A program made the translations under genes and the position numbers. This document shows, in pieces, positions 1-8,428 of a stretch of DNA of 64,000 nt. Position 1 is the first letter of the stretch. Every line of letters starts with the position of its first letter. Below the pieces are notes generated by a model that saw nothing but the letters and a program-made list of their open reading frames with translations, was not told the origin of the DNA and ran no database searches. Source of the stretch: Luteolibacter sp. (GTDB lineage Bacteria > Verrucomicrobiota > Verrucomicrobiia > Verrucomicrobiales > Akkermansiaceae); assembly GCA_030696085.1 (NCBI GenBank), contig JAUYNL010000081.1, positions 62,001-126,000 of the forward strand, read 5' to 3'.

Positions 1-599
1 AAGGTTTCCTTCTCCACCTTGAAGTGGACGTCTGAAGCACGTGTCCGAACCGCATCCGACATGATGGTGGCGATGAGCTGGGCCATCGGCTCGGTGTAGT
101 CGGTGGTGACGTCGAAGTCGTGGATGCCATCGTCCATGTCCTCGACGTCGATGGCTTCGAGTTCGGAGCGGCTGGGGCCGTTGTTGGTGGCGACGGACTC
201 GATGGCACGGTTGATTTCCGAGGCGAGCGTGACGATTTTGACGATTTCCAGATCGGGAAAACGAGGCGCGAGATACTCCTCGGCGAGCGGACTCCATGGA
301 TTGGCGATGGCGACGATGAGCTTGTCCGATCCGGCGATGCACAGCGGAGCGAAAAAGCCGCGGGTCATGACCGTGGAGTCGCAGGCGCCGTGCAACGAGC
401 CATCGCAGAACTCGGCGACCTTCGGGAAGAAGGGCAGGCCGTTGATCCTGGCGACGGCCGCCATGAAGCTGTAGCGGGTGACGCGGTTGGGCACCTGGTC
501 CTGGGCGAGCTCGGCATAACTCGGATCATGACCGGCCAGCTCGCCCATGATGCGGCGGCTGATGAGTTCGTTGAAGGAGATGCCGTCGAATTCGATCAT
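1..599 (-). CDS. GspE/PilB-like secretion ATPase, N-terminal part (cut by window edge)
   Basis: Reading leftward from an ATG at 599, the frame stays open to the window edge, giving 199 residues. It starts MIEFDGISFNELIS and shows the N-terminal domain typical of type II secretion/type IV pilus assembly ATPases (GspE/PilB). The last visible part, DAVRTRASDVHFK, matches the family's conserved 'DAIRxGASDIHxEP' entry into the ATPase core; the Walker motifs lie outside the window. Its ATG overlaps the upstream gene's TGA (ATGA), so the two are probably translationally coupled. In the family, a cytoplasmic hexameric ATPase powers pilin or pseudopilin assembly; here it ends the visible part of the pilus-like cluster. 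It could be an extension ATPase acting opposite the PilT-like gene at 7002-8279. Confidence 0.8.
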   Translation of the reverse strand, partial: MIEFDGISFNELISRRIMGELAGHDPSYAELAQDQVPNRVTRYSFMAAVARINGLPFFPKVAEFCDGSLHGACDSTVMTRGFFAPLCIAGSDKLIVAIANPWSPLAEEYLAPRFPDLEIVKIVTLASEINRAIESVATNNGPSRSELEAIDVEDMDDGIHDFDVTTDYTEPMAQLIATIMSDAVRTRASDVHFKVEKET

Positions 600-1186
600 A
601 GCTCGAAATGCTTCCGTGTTAGAAACGTCCAGCTCTCATAATCAAGGCGGGCGATGGTGACGAAAGGGCGGATGCCGAAGCGCTTGTAAACGACAACGGC
701 GATTTCCTCTGCGAGGATGGCGGCGGCCACGGGATTGGCGGAAGCGGTGCCGATGGCGTCGGTGTCCTCGGCATAGATGACCGGGGAAAGCAGCACCCGC
801 GCGAGTTTGTGGAGCTGGTCGAAGGAATCGTAGAAGGCCGAAGGAGCGATCAGCTTGCCGGCGAACGGGATCAGCGGCGCGTAGGGCGTGAGGGTGAGGG
901 CCACCTTGTTGCCGAGTTCCAGAATCGCAGGGCTGAGGTGCTCCTCATCGTGACCCTGGACCCGGGCGACCGCTTCTAACAAATCGGTGGGTCTGCCGAG
1001 CGCCTGGGATTCGCGGGCGGCGGCGATGGCCTGGTTGATCTCGGTGGCGCTGGCCGCGCGGGCCTCGTGCAGGGCCTCGGCGGTCTTCATCAGGCACTCT
1101 TCGGCAAAATCCCGGACTTCGCCGGAGGGTGGGCGTGGCGGAGCCTGCGGCGGCGGCGCTTCAACGGCTAAAAAAGGGGAGGACAT
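596..1186 (-). CDS. Uncharacterised protein of the pilus-like cluster
   Basis: A 196-residue protein I do not recognise. It has a Pro-rich N-terminus (about residues 8-22), then a helical Ala/Glu-rich stretch (about 24-75) and a more globular C-terminal half with the segment PVAAAILAEEIAVVVYKRFG. There is no clear signal peptide or membrane helix, so it is probably cytoplasmic. Its stop overlaps the start of the GspE-like gene by ATGA, and it lies 109 bases downstream of the secretin gene. That position ties it to the secretion/pilus machine, perhaps as an ATPase partner; this is inference from context only. Confidence 0.7.
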   Translation of the reverse strand: MSSPFLAVEAPPPQAPPRPPSGEVRDFAEECLMKTAEALHEARAASATEINQAIAAARESQALGRPTDLLEAVARVQGHDEEHLSPAILELGNKVALTLTPYAPLIPFAGKLIAPSAFYDSFDQLHKLARVLLSPVIYAEDTDAIGTASANPVAAAILAEEIAVVVYKRFGIRPFVTIARLDYESWTFLTRKHFEL

Positions 1187-1295
1187 GGGGCACGGGGGAA
1201 ATTCTAAATCTTAAGCACGAAATTCGAAACGGAAGAGGAGAGGGCCGGAAGCTCGAATAGGCTTTTGACTTTCCAATCTTCCGCACCCGATCCGC

Positions 1296-3071
1296 TCACT
1301 TCCTCGCCCGGCTGAAGCGGGGTTGGGTGGATTGAACACGGGCCGGTGGGGCTTCTCCGGTGAGTTCGCCACCTCTGGGGAAATAGGGTGCCTGCACGGG
1401 CTGGAGGCCGCGAACGCTGCGTTTCAGATTCGCTTCATGGGCGGGGCCGGGGTTTTCAGGATCAATCCATTCATGATCGCAATCCAGAGTCGTCGCGCCA
1501 CGGATCCGGTTGCTGGCCCCACGATTCGCCCCAACACTGGATGGATTGTAGGACTTGGGCGTGACCACGAACACCAGACTGGCTTGCTCTTTCACGGATT
1601 CCTTGCTCTTGAAGAAGAAGTTGAGCACCGGAATGTCCCCGAACAAGGGAATCTTGGAGCGGTCGCGGTTTTCCTCTTCGCCATAAAATCCGCCAACCAC
1701 CAGCGAATGGCCATCCGGAACCCGGGCGATGGCCTCCACCATGGATTCGGTCACAAATGGGTAGCTGTTTCCAGTCTGACTGACGACACTTTTGCTTGGG
1801 ACGATCTGGGCGGTGCGGGGACGCATCTTCATGCGGACGGTGCCGTCGGGCAGGAGCGTTGGAGTGACCACCAGCGAAATGCCGATCTCGCGGTGTTTTT
1901 CGGGATCGGAATCGATGGATTTGTCACTTGTGTCGATTTTATAGCGAACCTCCTCGGTGACAATGGGTTCCGATCCCGCCGAACCCGGAGTGGTGGTGGA
2001 GGTGATGATGGGTACCCGGTCGATGATCGAGATGGTGGCCTGCTCGTTGTCCTCGGTGATCAGGGTGGGGTTGGAAATCTGGCGGGCGATGCCGCCCTCG
2101 GCGAGCGCGCGCAGCACTCCAGAGAGCTCGAGGGGGCTGAGAACCAGGTTATTGCTGGTGCTGGAAGTGGCGGAGTCGAGAATCGGGGAATCCAGTCCAA
2201 ACACCGAATTGAGATCGCGGATGACCCTGAGGCTCGTGCCGGTCTCGCCAAGAGAGGACGACCAGTTGACGCCTACGCGTTCCGCGGCGCCGCTGTTGAC
2301 GCGGAGGATCTTGGTTTCGACGATGATCTGGCCCTTGGCCTGATCGATGCCGTGGAGGAGTTCGCGAGCTTGCTCGATGCGGTGGGCGGAGTCGATGATG
2401 ACGATGGTGTTGGTCTTGGGCTCGAAGTTGACGATGCCGGTGCCGGGACTGAGCATGGGTTTGATCAATTCCTTGATCTGCTCCATGTCGGTGGGCCGGA
2501 GGTAGCGGAGTTGATAGTGGAACTCGGCGCTGGGGAGTTGGGCGAGCTGGGCCTGGGTGAGTGCGTAGATGGTGTTGCCCTTGATGTGCAGGGAGAGGCC
2601 GTACATGAAGGCGAGCTCTTCCATTTGTTGCAGCGGGTTTCCGTCATTCAAATGGCCGGTGACGAGGAAGTCGGGGCCGGAAATCTTGGTGTTGTGGAAA
2701 TACTGCCGGCCGGCGGATTTGGCGAGGAACTGGAAGATATCATTGAGTCCGGCGTCCTTGATGATGAAGCCTTCGTCGGATTTCTGCATTTCCTGTTGCT
2801 GCTGGGCAAGCGGGCCGAAGGGCGCGCCGGGGGCGGGGGTGACGACGGTGGCCGGCTCACCGGCGGGTGCGCCGGATGGAAGCGGCAGGTCCGGGGAATT
2901 TGCCGGGGGCGGCAAGTCGGCGTGCGCGGTGTCGGCGGCCGGGATCTCGGCCTGCAAATCCGCGGTGGGCTCGGCAACCGGCTCGATCAGCGGGTTCGCA
3001 GGGGTCTGGGCGCAGAGTGATCCGACGAGCCAGAGCGCGGCTGAGAGGTTGAGTAAATTAGCAGCTTTCAT
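1296..3071 (-). CDS. Secretin (GspD/PilQ family outer-membrane channel)
   Basis: A 591-residue protein with a Sec signal peptide (hydrophobic core about residues 5-20, ending SLCAQ), a Pro/Ala-rich linker (about 25-90), N-domains (GFIIKDAGLNDIFQFL; LRPTDMEQIKELIKPMLSPG) and a C-terminal secretin domain. The hallmark secretin segments are VPIITSTTTPGS, LLPDGTVRMKMRPR, VPDGHSLVVGGFYGEE and IPLFGDIPVLNFFFKSK followed by LVFVVTPK. The family forms a homo-multimeric outer-membrane gate for pili or exoproteins. It sits 12 bases downstream of the Amuc_1099-like gene, as Amuc_1098 does in Akkermansia (recalled, not searched). The short 'SNRIRGATTL..' tail after the secretin fold is unassigned. Confidence 0.93.
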   Translation of the reverse strand: MKAANLLNLSAALWLVGSLCAQTPANPLIEPVAEPTADLQAEIPAADTAHADLPPPANSPDLPLPSGAPAGEPATVVTPAPGAPFGPLAQQQQEMQKSDEGFIIKDAGLNDIFQFLAKSAGRQYFHNTKISGPDFLVTGHLNDGNPLQQMEELAFMYGLSLHIKGNTIYALTQAQLAQLPSAEFHYQLRYLRPTDMEQIKELIKPMLSPGTGIVNFEPKTNTIVIIDSAHRIEQARELLHGIDQAKGQIIVETKILRVNSGAAERVGVNWSSSLGETGTSLRVIRDLNSVFGLDSPILDSATSSTSNNLVLSPLELSGVLRALAEGGIARQISNPTLITEDNEQATISIIDRVPIITSTTTPGSAGSEPIVTEEVRYKIDTSDKSIDSDPEKHREIGISLVVTPTLLPDGTVRMKMRPRTAQIVPSKSVVSQTGNSYPFVTESMVEAIARVPDGHSLVVGGFYGEEENRDRSKIPLFGDIPVLNFFFKSKESVKEQASLVFVVTPKSYNPSSVGANRGASNRIRGATTLDCDHEWIDPENPGPAHEANLKRSVRGLQPVQAPYFPRGGELTGEAPPARVQSTQPRFSRARK

Positions 3072-3083
3072 GATGATGACTGT

Positions 3084-3842
3084 TTAGCGGTTTTGGAACG
3101 TATCGTTAGAAGATATGCCTCCATCAAGGTCGATCGGGGCGTTGGGCAGGTCGGGAACCATTCCCGGTGCGCTGATGCCATGATTGCCGGGAGTCATGCC
3201 GACGGGCAGGAGGGTGAGCGGGAGGGCGGCGGACTCGCCATTTTCGAGGTTGCGGAATTCGATGCGGCGCGCACTGACGGAGGAGACCTCTACGTTGAGG
3301 TTCTTGCCGCGGAAGGTGATGGGGATGCGATCGCCTTGTCGGACGGAACGGGTTCCGATGAGGAATCGTTTTTCGCCCGGCATGATGGTGGTCACCTTGA
3401 TCAGGCGGATGATGTCGGAAAAGGGCGTGGCTTGCAGCGGGGCGAAACGCGGGGCTGCCTTGGCGATTGGGTTTTTGATGATGGGCTTGGCGTTGGGGTC
3501 CTGAAGCTGGCCGAAGGGATCGGTGACGCGCTTCTGGATGGAAAACACGGCGGTGAGGGATTCCACATAGGCTGGTAACTCGGTCTCGCCAATGTGGCGG
3601 GAGGGCGAGGTGCTGACGGGGCCCGCCACTTTTGCCGGAGTGGCGGCGGGCGCTGCGGCGGATTTTTTGCCCTTGGATTCCTGCGAGGCGGACGGGGTTT
3701 CGACAGGCGGGCGGCCGGCATCGAAGTTGGCGGCGGATTGAGCGCTGGCGGGTGCGACCACGAGAAGGGTTAGAGCGCACGAAACCGCCCACGGCGTTTG
3801 CAATCGCAGCGGACGGACTTTCGTGGTGTGGATCGAATTCAT
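3084..3842 (-). CDS. Exported protein of the pilus-like cluster (Amuc_1099 position)
   Basis: A 252-residue protein with a signal peptide (LRLQTPWAVSCALTLLVVAP, cleavage likely after ASAQS), a low-complexity Ala/Pro/Lys linker (about 38-78) and a C-terminal domain containing RFLIGTRSVRQGDRIPITF and NLNVEVSSVSARRIEFRNL. The latter resembles the short beta-domain of pilus-alignment or secretin-clamp proteins (PilP/GspC-like), but I cannot assign a family firmly. It lies between the PilO-like gene (36 bases upstream) and the secretin (12 bases downstream), where Amuc_1099 sits in Akkermansia. The likely role is a periplasmic link between the inner-membrane platform and the secretin. Confidence 0.75.
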   Translation of the reverse strand: MNSIHTTKVRPLRLQTPWAVSCALTLLVVAPASAQSAANFDAGRPPVETPSASQESKGKKSAAAPAATPAKVAGPVSTSPSRHIGETELPAYVESLTAVFSIQKRVTDPFGQLQDPNAKPIIKNPIAKAAPRFAPLQATPFSDIIRLIKVTTIMPGEKRFLIGTRSVRQGDRIPITFRGKNLNVEVSSVSARRIEFRNLENGESAALPLTLLPVGMTPGNHGISAPGMVPDLPNAPIDLDGGISSNDTFQNR

Positions 3843-3878
3843 AATGAAAGGGTTATGGCCGGAAACCAGGGGGATTCC

Positions 3879-4445
3879 TCAGTTCTCCCATGCGGTGTAG
3901 GTAACTTGGAAATTGAGGAGGGAGGATTGGGTGGAGTTGGGGTCGATGCGCAGTTCCTGGAGTTGGAGCTGGGGCATGCGGGTTTCGAGTGCGAGGAAGG
4001 CCCGCTGCAAGGTACGGAAAGTGCCGCGGAAGGCGATGCGAATCTGCGAAGAATTCTGGGCGGAGACCGAGCCAAAGCCGCTGTTGCCATTGGGCCGCTC
4101 GAAGGCGGTCTGCTGAATTTCCTTGCCGGGCAGACCCTCTGAAATCTCGCGCAGATTGGTGGCCACGGCGCTGGCGGTCTCCTCAGAGAGCTGGACGTTC
4201 CAGCGGTCGAGGTGTTGGCGTTCGCGGGCGACTTGGGATTCGATTTCAAGTGCGCCGACGCGGCCTTGTTCGTAGGTCGTGTAGTTTCGCTGCTTGTGAT
4301 CGAACGAGGCGGTCATTTTTGATTTGAGAAAGGAACCCAAGCCAACAACGACCGCCGCAAGCAGGATGGGCACGACGATTCCAAACAGGATGATGGGCTG
4401 GCGGTAATAATGCATGTTGAGGAAGGTTGGACGTTCGATGTTCAA
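3879..4445 (-). CDS. PilO/GspM-like inner-membrane alignment protein (Amuc_1100 position)
   Basis: A 188-residue bitopic protein: a short cytoplasmic N-terminus, one membrane helix (about residues 17-38, IILFGIVVPILLAAVVVGLG), a coiled-coil-like segment (about 45-85) and a C-terminal alpha/beta domain ending in LLNFQVTYTAWEN. This is the architecture of PilO/GspM, and Akkermansia Amuc_1100 was reported to have such a fold, although it is longer (about 317 residues). Its ATG overlaps the stop of the PilM-like gene (ATGA, 4442-4445), implying coupling. In the family it forms an inner-membrane alignment complex with PilM/PilN. The assignment rests on topology and position more than on sequence motifs. 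Confidence 0.75.
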   Translation of the reverse strand: MNIERPTFLNMHYYRQPIILFGIVVPILLAAVVVGLGSFLKSKMTASFDHKQRNYTTYEQGRVGALEIESQVARERQHLDRWNVQLSEETASAVATNLREISEGLPGKEIQQTAFERPNGNSGFGSVSAQNSSQIRIAFRGTFRTLQRAFLALETRMPQLQLQELRIDPNSTQSSLLNFQVTYTAWEN

Positions 4446-6214
4446 GGCGCCTTCGGTACCACGACGGCCAGCGGATCGGTGGCTTCGAAGCGCTGGGCGA
4501 TGGTGAGATCGAAGGTGAAGGGATACGTGGATTCGTCCGAAACGCTGCTTTCCTCCGGCGGGACGGGTTTGAATCCGCTGTTTTCCTGAGTGCGGACGTT
4601 CACCGAGATGCTGCGGTTGCCGGTGTTGGGATTGAATGCGGGGCTGGCGGTGACGCGGGCGATTTCACTGAAATGGGCGGCGATGCCCTCGCGGGTGTTG
4701 AGGGTGTTGAGATAGTCGAGCGCCTCGTCGCGGGCGTAACCGGTGATTTTCCATTCCTTGACGAAGCCCACCTTGGCCTGTCCGGCGGTGCTTTCGGGTT
4801 TTGCGGTGTGCGAGTAGGTTTTGACCAACATGCCGCCGTTTTCCGGGAACATGCGGGAGAGGGACTCCATCGCGGTCCAGGCTTTGGAGCGATCATCGAG
4901 CAGGTTGTTCCAGTGATCGGCCGTCTGGCGTTCGGTGGTGAGCTTCGCGAGCCGGGTTTTGATCGCATCGGCCTCGGAAGGATCGAAGGCCCACTCCGGG
5001 CGGCGGATCAGGTCCACGATGCCGAGCACGAAGTAGGCGAGGCAGAGCACGGTGATGGCGAAGACGGCGACTCGGGAAAGACGGAGCATCCGCAGCAACT
5101 TCATTTCGGAGCGGTTGGGATAGATTTCAACGATTTCCCGGGGCGTGGGCAGGAAGTCCTGAAGTGCCCATTTGTCGTCGCGCAGGATGGAAAAGGTGTG
5201 GCTGGTGGTGGTGGGATTGGGTGCGGCGGCAGGCGCGGCGCTGATGAAGGGTTCCGGGCTCCATTCGGCGATCCCGGCGGCGGTGGGAGTTTGAATGGTC
5301 TCGACGCGGCAGGTGGTGAACGTGACGCGCAGATTGGCTTCCAGGCTGCTGTCCACTGTCTCGCCGAGCGGGACCAGGAACAAATCGGGATCGAGGAATT
5401 CGAGTGAGGCGTTGGTAGTGGTCAGCGCGTTGCGTAAATTGGTGGCACGCCGGACACCGCGGTGCTGGAGGGTGCGGATGAGGCGTAGGTCGGCGTGTTC
5501 ATTGAAGAAGGCCAACACGGTGAACCAGGAATATTGGAGGATGGCGACGAAAGGCTTTCCAGGGGTCGGCTCGATGGTCTGGCAAAGACCCATGATGGCC
5601 ACCAGCGGTGCGCTGAGGGCCTGGGTGATGATCGGGAAACTCTGTGTTTCGCCGATGTTGCGAAACGCGGTGATCAGTGCCGCGTGCTGGCGGGAAAGGG
5701 TGACGGTGGTGCCGATCACTTCGCTGCCGGCGGCGGGATAGGGCAGCACGCGCCAGGAGGCCTGGCTGGCGAGAATAGAAGAGTCCTCAAGGATTGAGGC
5801 GGGATCATTGATGGCGGCATCGCGCAGATCCGGCAGCGCGGCGGGGTTGTCGAGCTCGGGCTTGAGCTCGGTGGTCGCGAATTCGTTGGCAATGTGGAGA
5901 ACGACACCGAGCGAGGTGGCCCCCTTGGAGCGGGTGTTGCGCAGGATTTCCGCGATGGCGGAATCGAGTTTCGCAGGTTCGTCGAGAATGTCCTCGGTGA
6001 GAGTCGGCCCGGCGGACCACTGGTCTATTTTGCGGTCGAAGTAGTAGCAGCGGATGCCGGGGCCGTCCGGACGGATGTGCAGTTGGAAATTCAGTTCCAG
6101 CGCGTCCTGGTACCAGGAGGGATTGCTGGCGCGCGTGGTGTTGCGCAGGATCGAGCAGGCCTGGCGGAACTGTTGCAGGACATTGAGGGATGCCGGATGT
6201 TGGAAAGTGGCCAA
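4442..6214 (-). CDS. PilM/GspL-like platform protein with membrane anchor (Amuc_1101 position)
   Basis: A 590-residue protein with a large cytoplasmic N-terminal region (about 1-375), one membrane helix (about 381-403, RVAVFAITVLCLAYFVLGIV) and a periplasmic C-terminal domain (about 410-590). The layout is that of GspL, or a PilM-PilN fusion: a cytoplasmic actin-like domain that recruits the ATPase, joined to a periplasmic ferredoxin-like domain that pairs with PilO/GspM. I cannot point to intact actin-fold nucleotide motifs, so binding is uncertain. The next gene overlaps its stop by ATGA. It is the first gene after the pilin and the terminator hairpin at 6283-6317, so an unmapped promoter or read-through must drive it. 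Confidence 0.75.
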   Translation of the reverse strand: MATFQHPASLNVLQQFRQACSILRNTTRASNPSWYQDALELNFQLHIRPDGPGIRCYYFDRKIDQWSAGPTLTEDILDEPAKLDSAIAEILRNTRSKGATSLGVVLHIANEFATTELKPELDNPAALPDLRDAAINDPASILEDSSILASQASWRVLPYPAAGSEVIGTTVTLSRQHAALITAFRNIGETQSFPIITQALSAPLVAIMGLCQTIEPTPGKPFVAILQYSWFTVLAFFNEHADLRLIRTLQHRGVRRATNLRNALTTTNASLEFLDPDLFLVPLGETVDSSLEANLRVTFTTCRVETIQTPTAAGIAEWSPEPFISAAPAAAPNPTTTSHTFSILRDDKWALQDFLPTPREIVEIYPNRSEMKLLRMLRLSRVAVFAITVLCLAYFVLGIVDLIRRPEWAFDPSEADAIKTRLAKLTTERQTADHWNNLLDDRSKAWTAMESLSRMFPENGGMLVKTYSHTAKPESTAGQAKVGFVKEWKITGYARDEALDYLNTLNTREGIAAHFSEIARVTASPAFNPNTGNRSISVNVRTQENSGFKPVPPEESSVSDESTYPFTFDLTIAQRFEATDPLAVVVPKAP

Positions 6215-6282
6215 GGGACTGGAAGGGTGTGAGGGTGCATGGCGGACTGGGGGGCGGTTCCGAGGGAAACGAGCAGGACTGG

Positions 6283-6317
6283 CAAAAACGGCCCGCCCAC
6301 CGTAGGCAGGCGGGCCG
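6283..6317 (-). terminator. Rho-independent terminator after the pilin gene
   Basis: On the minus strand a 9-bp GC stem (cggcccgcc paired with ggcgggccg) with a 10-base loop is followed directly by a short T-run (gtttttg). It sits 42 bases past the pilin stop and upstream of the PilM-like gene. It would let the abundant pilin transcript end while some read-through supplies the assembly genes. Confidence 0.8.
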
Positions 6318-6358
6318 CGGATTGTTCAGGATCTCCTCAGCGGGAGATCACGATGATT

Positions 6359-6772
6359 TCACCATTCGTCAGTGGAACCGGAGGTCGGATCGTAATCGGC
6401 GGCAGTGGCGTCGCCACTGTAGGTCCGAGTCAGATACAGGGTGCCGATGGCCGGAACAACGGCAAGATAGCCGTATGCGATGCCCGTGGTTGGCGGGGTA
6501 ACCGAGTTCAGGTATTTGCCAGTGCCGACGATTTCGCCATTAAGCAAGGCGTCGCCAATGCTGAGTGCGCGAACATTGGCATGAGCACGCACGGCTTGTT
6601 GCACGTTGCGGATGTTCAGGATGTTAGCGGCACGGTCCGAACCCTTCTTCCAGGCGCGTGCGCCGATGAAGAGGATGGAGATGAGGGAGAGCAGGACGAG
6701 GATGACGACCGTCAGTTCGAGGAGGGTCATACCGGACTTGCGCTTCATGTTGTGGGTGTTGGTCAGTTTCAT
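6359..6772 (-). CDS. Prepilin/pseudopilin with type III (class) signal peptide
   Basis: A 137-residue type IV pilin-like protein. The leader KRKSG is followed by MTLLELTVVILVLLSLISIL, with the Glu at mature position 5 that pilins need for assembly and the hydrophobic first helix, so a PilD-type peptidase should cut after the Gly. Two in-frame ATGs exist, 6772 and 6748; the second (MKRKSG) gives a more usual 6-residue leader. The soluble part is short, with many Thr/Gly/Tyr and no Cys pair. It matches the Amuc_1102 position of the Akkermansia locus. A terminator lies 42 bases downstream, so it can be transcribed as a separate, high-level unit. Confidence 0.9.
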   Translation of the reverse strand: MKLTNTHNMKRKSGMTLLELTVVILVLLSLISILFIGARAWKKGSDRAANILNIRNVQQAVRAHANVRALSIGDALLNGEIVGTGKYLNSVTPPTTGIAYGYLAVVPAIGTLYLTRTYSGDATAADYDPTSGSTDEW

Positions 6773-7001
6773 AGTGTGTGTATTTCTATTTTTATGTATT
6801 CGGGTGTGTTGTCTTTTTTGTCGGATTGAGACCGTTTGGCGAAAGGGAAGGATTCTGAGTTCTTCAGATTCGTTGGGCGGTCTCGGAGATTTTTTGTGTT
6901 TGTAGCGGCGGTCTATGACCGTCGATGCGATTGAGGTGTAAAAGTGAAGTCGTCAGGTATTTCGGATGAAGTGCGACGGTCACAGACCGCCGCTACAGTT
7001 T
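6773..7001. other. Intergenic region between PilT-like and pilin genes
   Basis: About 230 non-coding bases. It holds a REPIN-like repeat pair (6901-6997) and, nearer the pilin, a long imperfect inverted repeat: gagaccg near 6827 matches cggtctc near 6883, with a smaller imperfect palindrome (attctga/tcagatt) between them. The 70 bases just before the pilin ATG are AT-rich for this genome and probably contain its promoter, but I see no convincing -35/-10 pair. Confidence 0.55.
6901..6997. repeat. REPIN-like inverted pair (copy 1)
   Basis: A 24-base unit, tgtagcggcggtctatgacc + gtcg (6901-6924), faces its near-perfect reverse complement (6974-6997) across 49 bases. Each unit is itself palindromic (cggtc-tat-gaccg). 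The same unit recurs at 8326-8418 in the same inverted arrangement. This is the structure of REP doublets (REPINs), usually mobilised by a RAYT transposase encoded elsewhere. Confidence 0.8.
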
Positions 7002-8279
7002 TCAAATCTCATCATCATTTTTGTTCATGCGGGCGTTGATGAAGGTTTCAGGAGTGATGAGACCCATGCGGACGAGGCGGCGGAGGTTGTTGTCCCACTC
7101 GATATTACCGGCACGGCGGATGACGTCTTCAAGCGAGCGGGCTCCGCCGGAGTAGTTGGCGATGGCGGAGGAAACGGCGTCATCGTTGTTTTGGAGAAAT
7201 TCATAGGTGAGCACGCGGCGCTGGACGCCGTTGAGTAGGCCCTGGGAATGGATGAAGATGAGGATTTCAGAGAGGCGGCTGAGAACGGAGCCATGACTCT
7301 CCCGCGGATAGAGTTCGAGAATCCGGCCGATTGTTTTGACGGCACCGGTAGTGTGCAGGGTGGAAAGCACAAGGTGGCCGGTTTGCGCGGCTTCCATGCA
7401 GGTTTCCATCGCCTCCCGATCACGGATTTCTCCGAGCAGGATGATGTGCGGGGCTTTCCGCAGCACGTCCTTGAGTCCCTGGCGGTAGGAATGTACGTCG
7501 CGGCCGACTTCCTGCTGGGTGACGATGGAGGGCGAGGGAACGCGGTGGCCCGGATATTCGGGATCGTCCATGTCGTCGGGATATTGATATTCGATGGGAT
7601 CCTCGACGGTGACGATGTGCTTGGGATGATGGCGGCGCGCCCAGTCGATGAGCGAGGCGAGCGTGGTGGACTTGCCGGAACCGGTGGGACCGGTGACGAG
7701 GCAAAGGCCGGCGCGCTTTAACACACAGTGGCGCAAGGTGTCGGTGGTGTCCGGATCGATGCCGAGAGACTCGAGCTCGGGGATGAAGTCATTCAGGATG
7801 CGGCAGGTGATGCCGAGGCCGGAGGAACTGAGGTGGGCCTGAATCCGCAGGCGGCCGGAGCGCTCGCCAGTGTCACCCATCGGTATGCCGTCGCAGGAGA
7901 AGTCCGCCACGCGGGTCTCTGCGAAACTGGCGATGGCGAGGCGGATTTTTTCATCCACGCGCATTTCCATGGCCTGTTCCTGGCCGAAGCCATGACTGCC
8001 ACTTTCGCGGTTGGTGATGAGCTCCTTGAGGATCTCATCCATGTTGGAAGGCGAGAGAATCCCCAGGAATTCGAGTTTCTCCATGCCCTTGTTGGTATGG
8101 ATGTAAACCGGGCGGGAGGCGCGCATCTGGATGTCCGAGACGCGGAGTTCGCGGCAGACGCGGAAGATGATGCCTAGCAGATCGCGGCCGCTCATGCCCG
8201 GACCGAAACGCCCTGAACCAGCCGCCGGCGCGTGGCCCGGAAGCGGAGGGGGTTCGAGAACTGGTGATGCGGTGATCAT
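7002..8279 (-). CDS. PilT-like secretion/retraction ATPase
   Basis: A 425-residue AAA+ family secretion ATPase. Walker A is GPTGSGKS (about residues 197-204), the Asp box is HIVTVEDPIEY, Walker B is IILLGEIRD (about 279-287) and the His box is GHLVLSTLHT. Length and the short N-terminal domain fit PilT/PilU rather than GspE/PilB, and no zinc-binding Cys cluster is present. A 28-residue Pro/Gly-rich leader precedes the fold; a start further in is possible. The family retracts type IV pili by hydrolysing ATP at the inner-membrane platform. It is flanked on both sides by REPIN-like pairs, so it is probably its own transcription unit. An assembly role in a system lacking true retraction is the alternative. 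Confidence 0.9.
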   Translation of the reverse strand: MITASPVLEPPPLPGHAPAAGSGRFGPGMSGRDLLGIIFRVCRELRVSDIQMRASRPVYIHTNKGMEKLEFLGILSPSNMDEILKELITNRESGSHGFGQEQAMEMRVDEKIRLAIASFAETRVADFSCDGIPMGDTGERSGRLRIQAHLSSSGLGITCRILNDFIPELESLGIDPDTTDTLRHCVLKRAGLCLVTGPTGSGKSTTLASLIDWARRHHPKHIVTVEDPIEYQYPDDMDDPEYPGHRVPSPSIVTQQEVGRDVHSYRQGLKDVLRKAPHIILLGEIRDREAMETCMEAAQTGHLVLSTLHTTGAVKTIGRILELYPRESHGSVLSRLSEILIFIHSQGLLNGVQRRVLTYEFLQNNDDAVSSAIANYSGGARSLEDVIRRAGNIEWDNNLRRLVRMGLITPETFINARMNKNDDEI

Positions 8280-8288
8280 GGAAGAAGT

Positions 8289-8310
8289 GCCGAGTGAGCA
8301 GTGATCAGTG
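8289..8310. repeat. Short dispersed repeat (copy A)
   Basis: Contains gagtgagcagtgatcagtg. The same 22 bases recur at 21851-21872, inside mutS, and in both places are followed by a similar purine-rich tail (agagaag). Here it lies between the PilT-like start and a REPIN-like pair. Confidence 0.75.
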
Positions 8311-8325
8311 GTAAGAGAAGAAGTT

Positions 8326-8418
8326 TGTAGCGGCGGTCTGTGACCGTCGGCGCGAATGGAAAGTGAGCGGGCGTTGGGAAGATTTGTTAGTCAGCGACGG
8401 TCACAGACCGCCGCTACA
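8326..8418. repeat. REPIN-like inverted pair (copy 2)
   Basis: The unit tgtagcggcggtctgtgacc + gtcg (8326-8349) faces its reverse complement at 8395-8418, about 45 bases apart. It shares its arms with the pair at 6901-6997 while the sequence between the arms differs, as expected for REPINs. Confidence 0.8.
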
Positions 8419-8428
8419 GTTGAAGTGG

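Noticed and set aside
1323-3020. 565-codon plus-strand frame opposite the secretin gene
   Set aside because: Gly/Asp/Val-rich shadow of the minus-strand gene, with no protein motifs, while the secretin frame has many.
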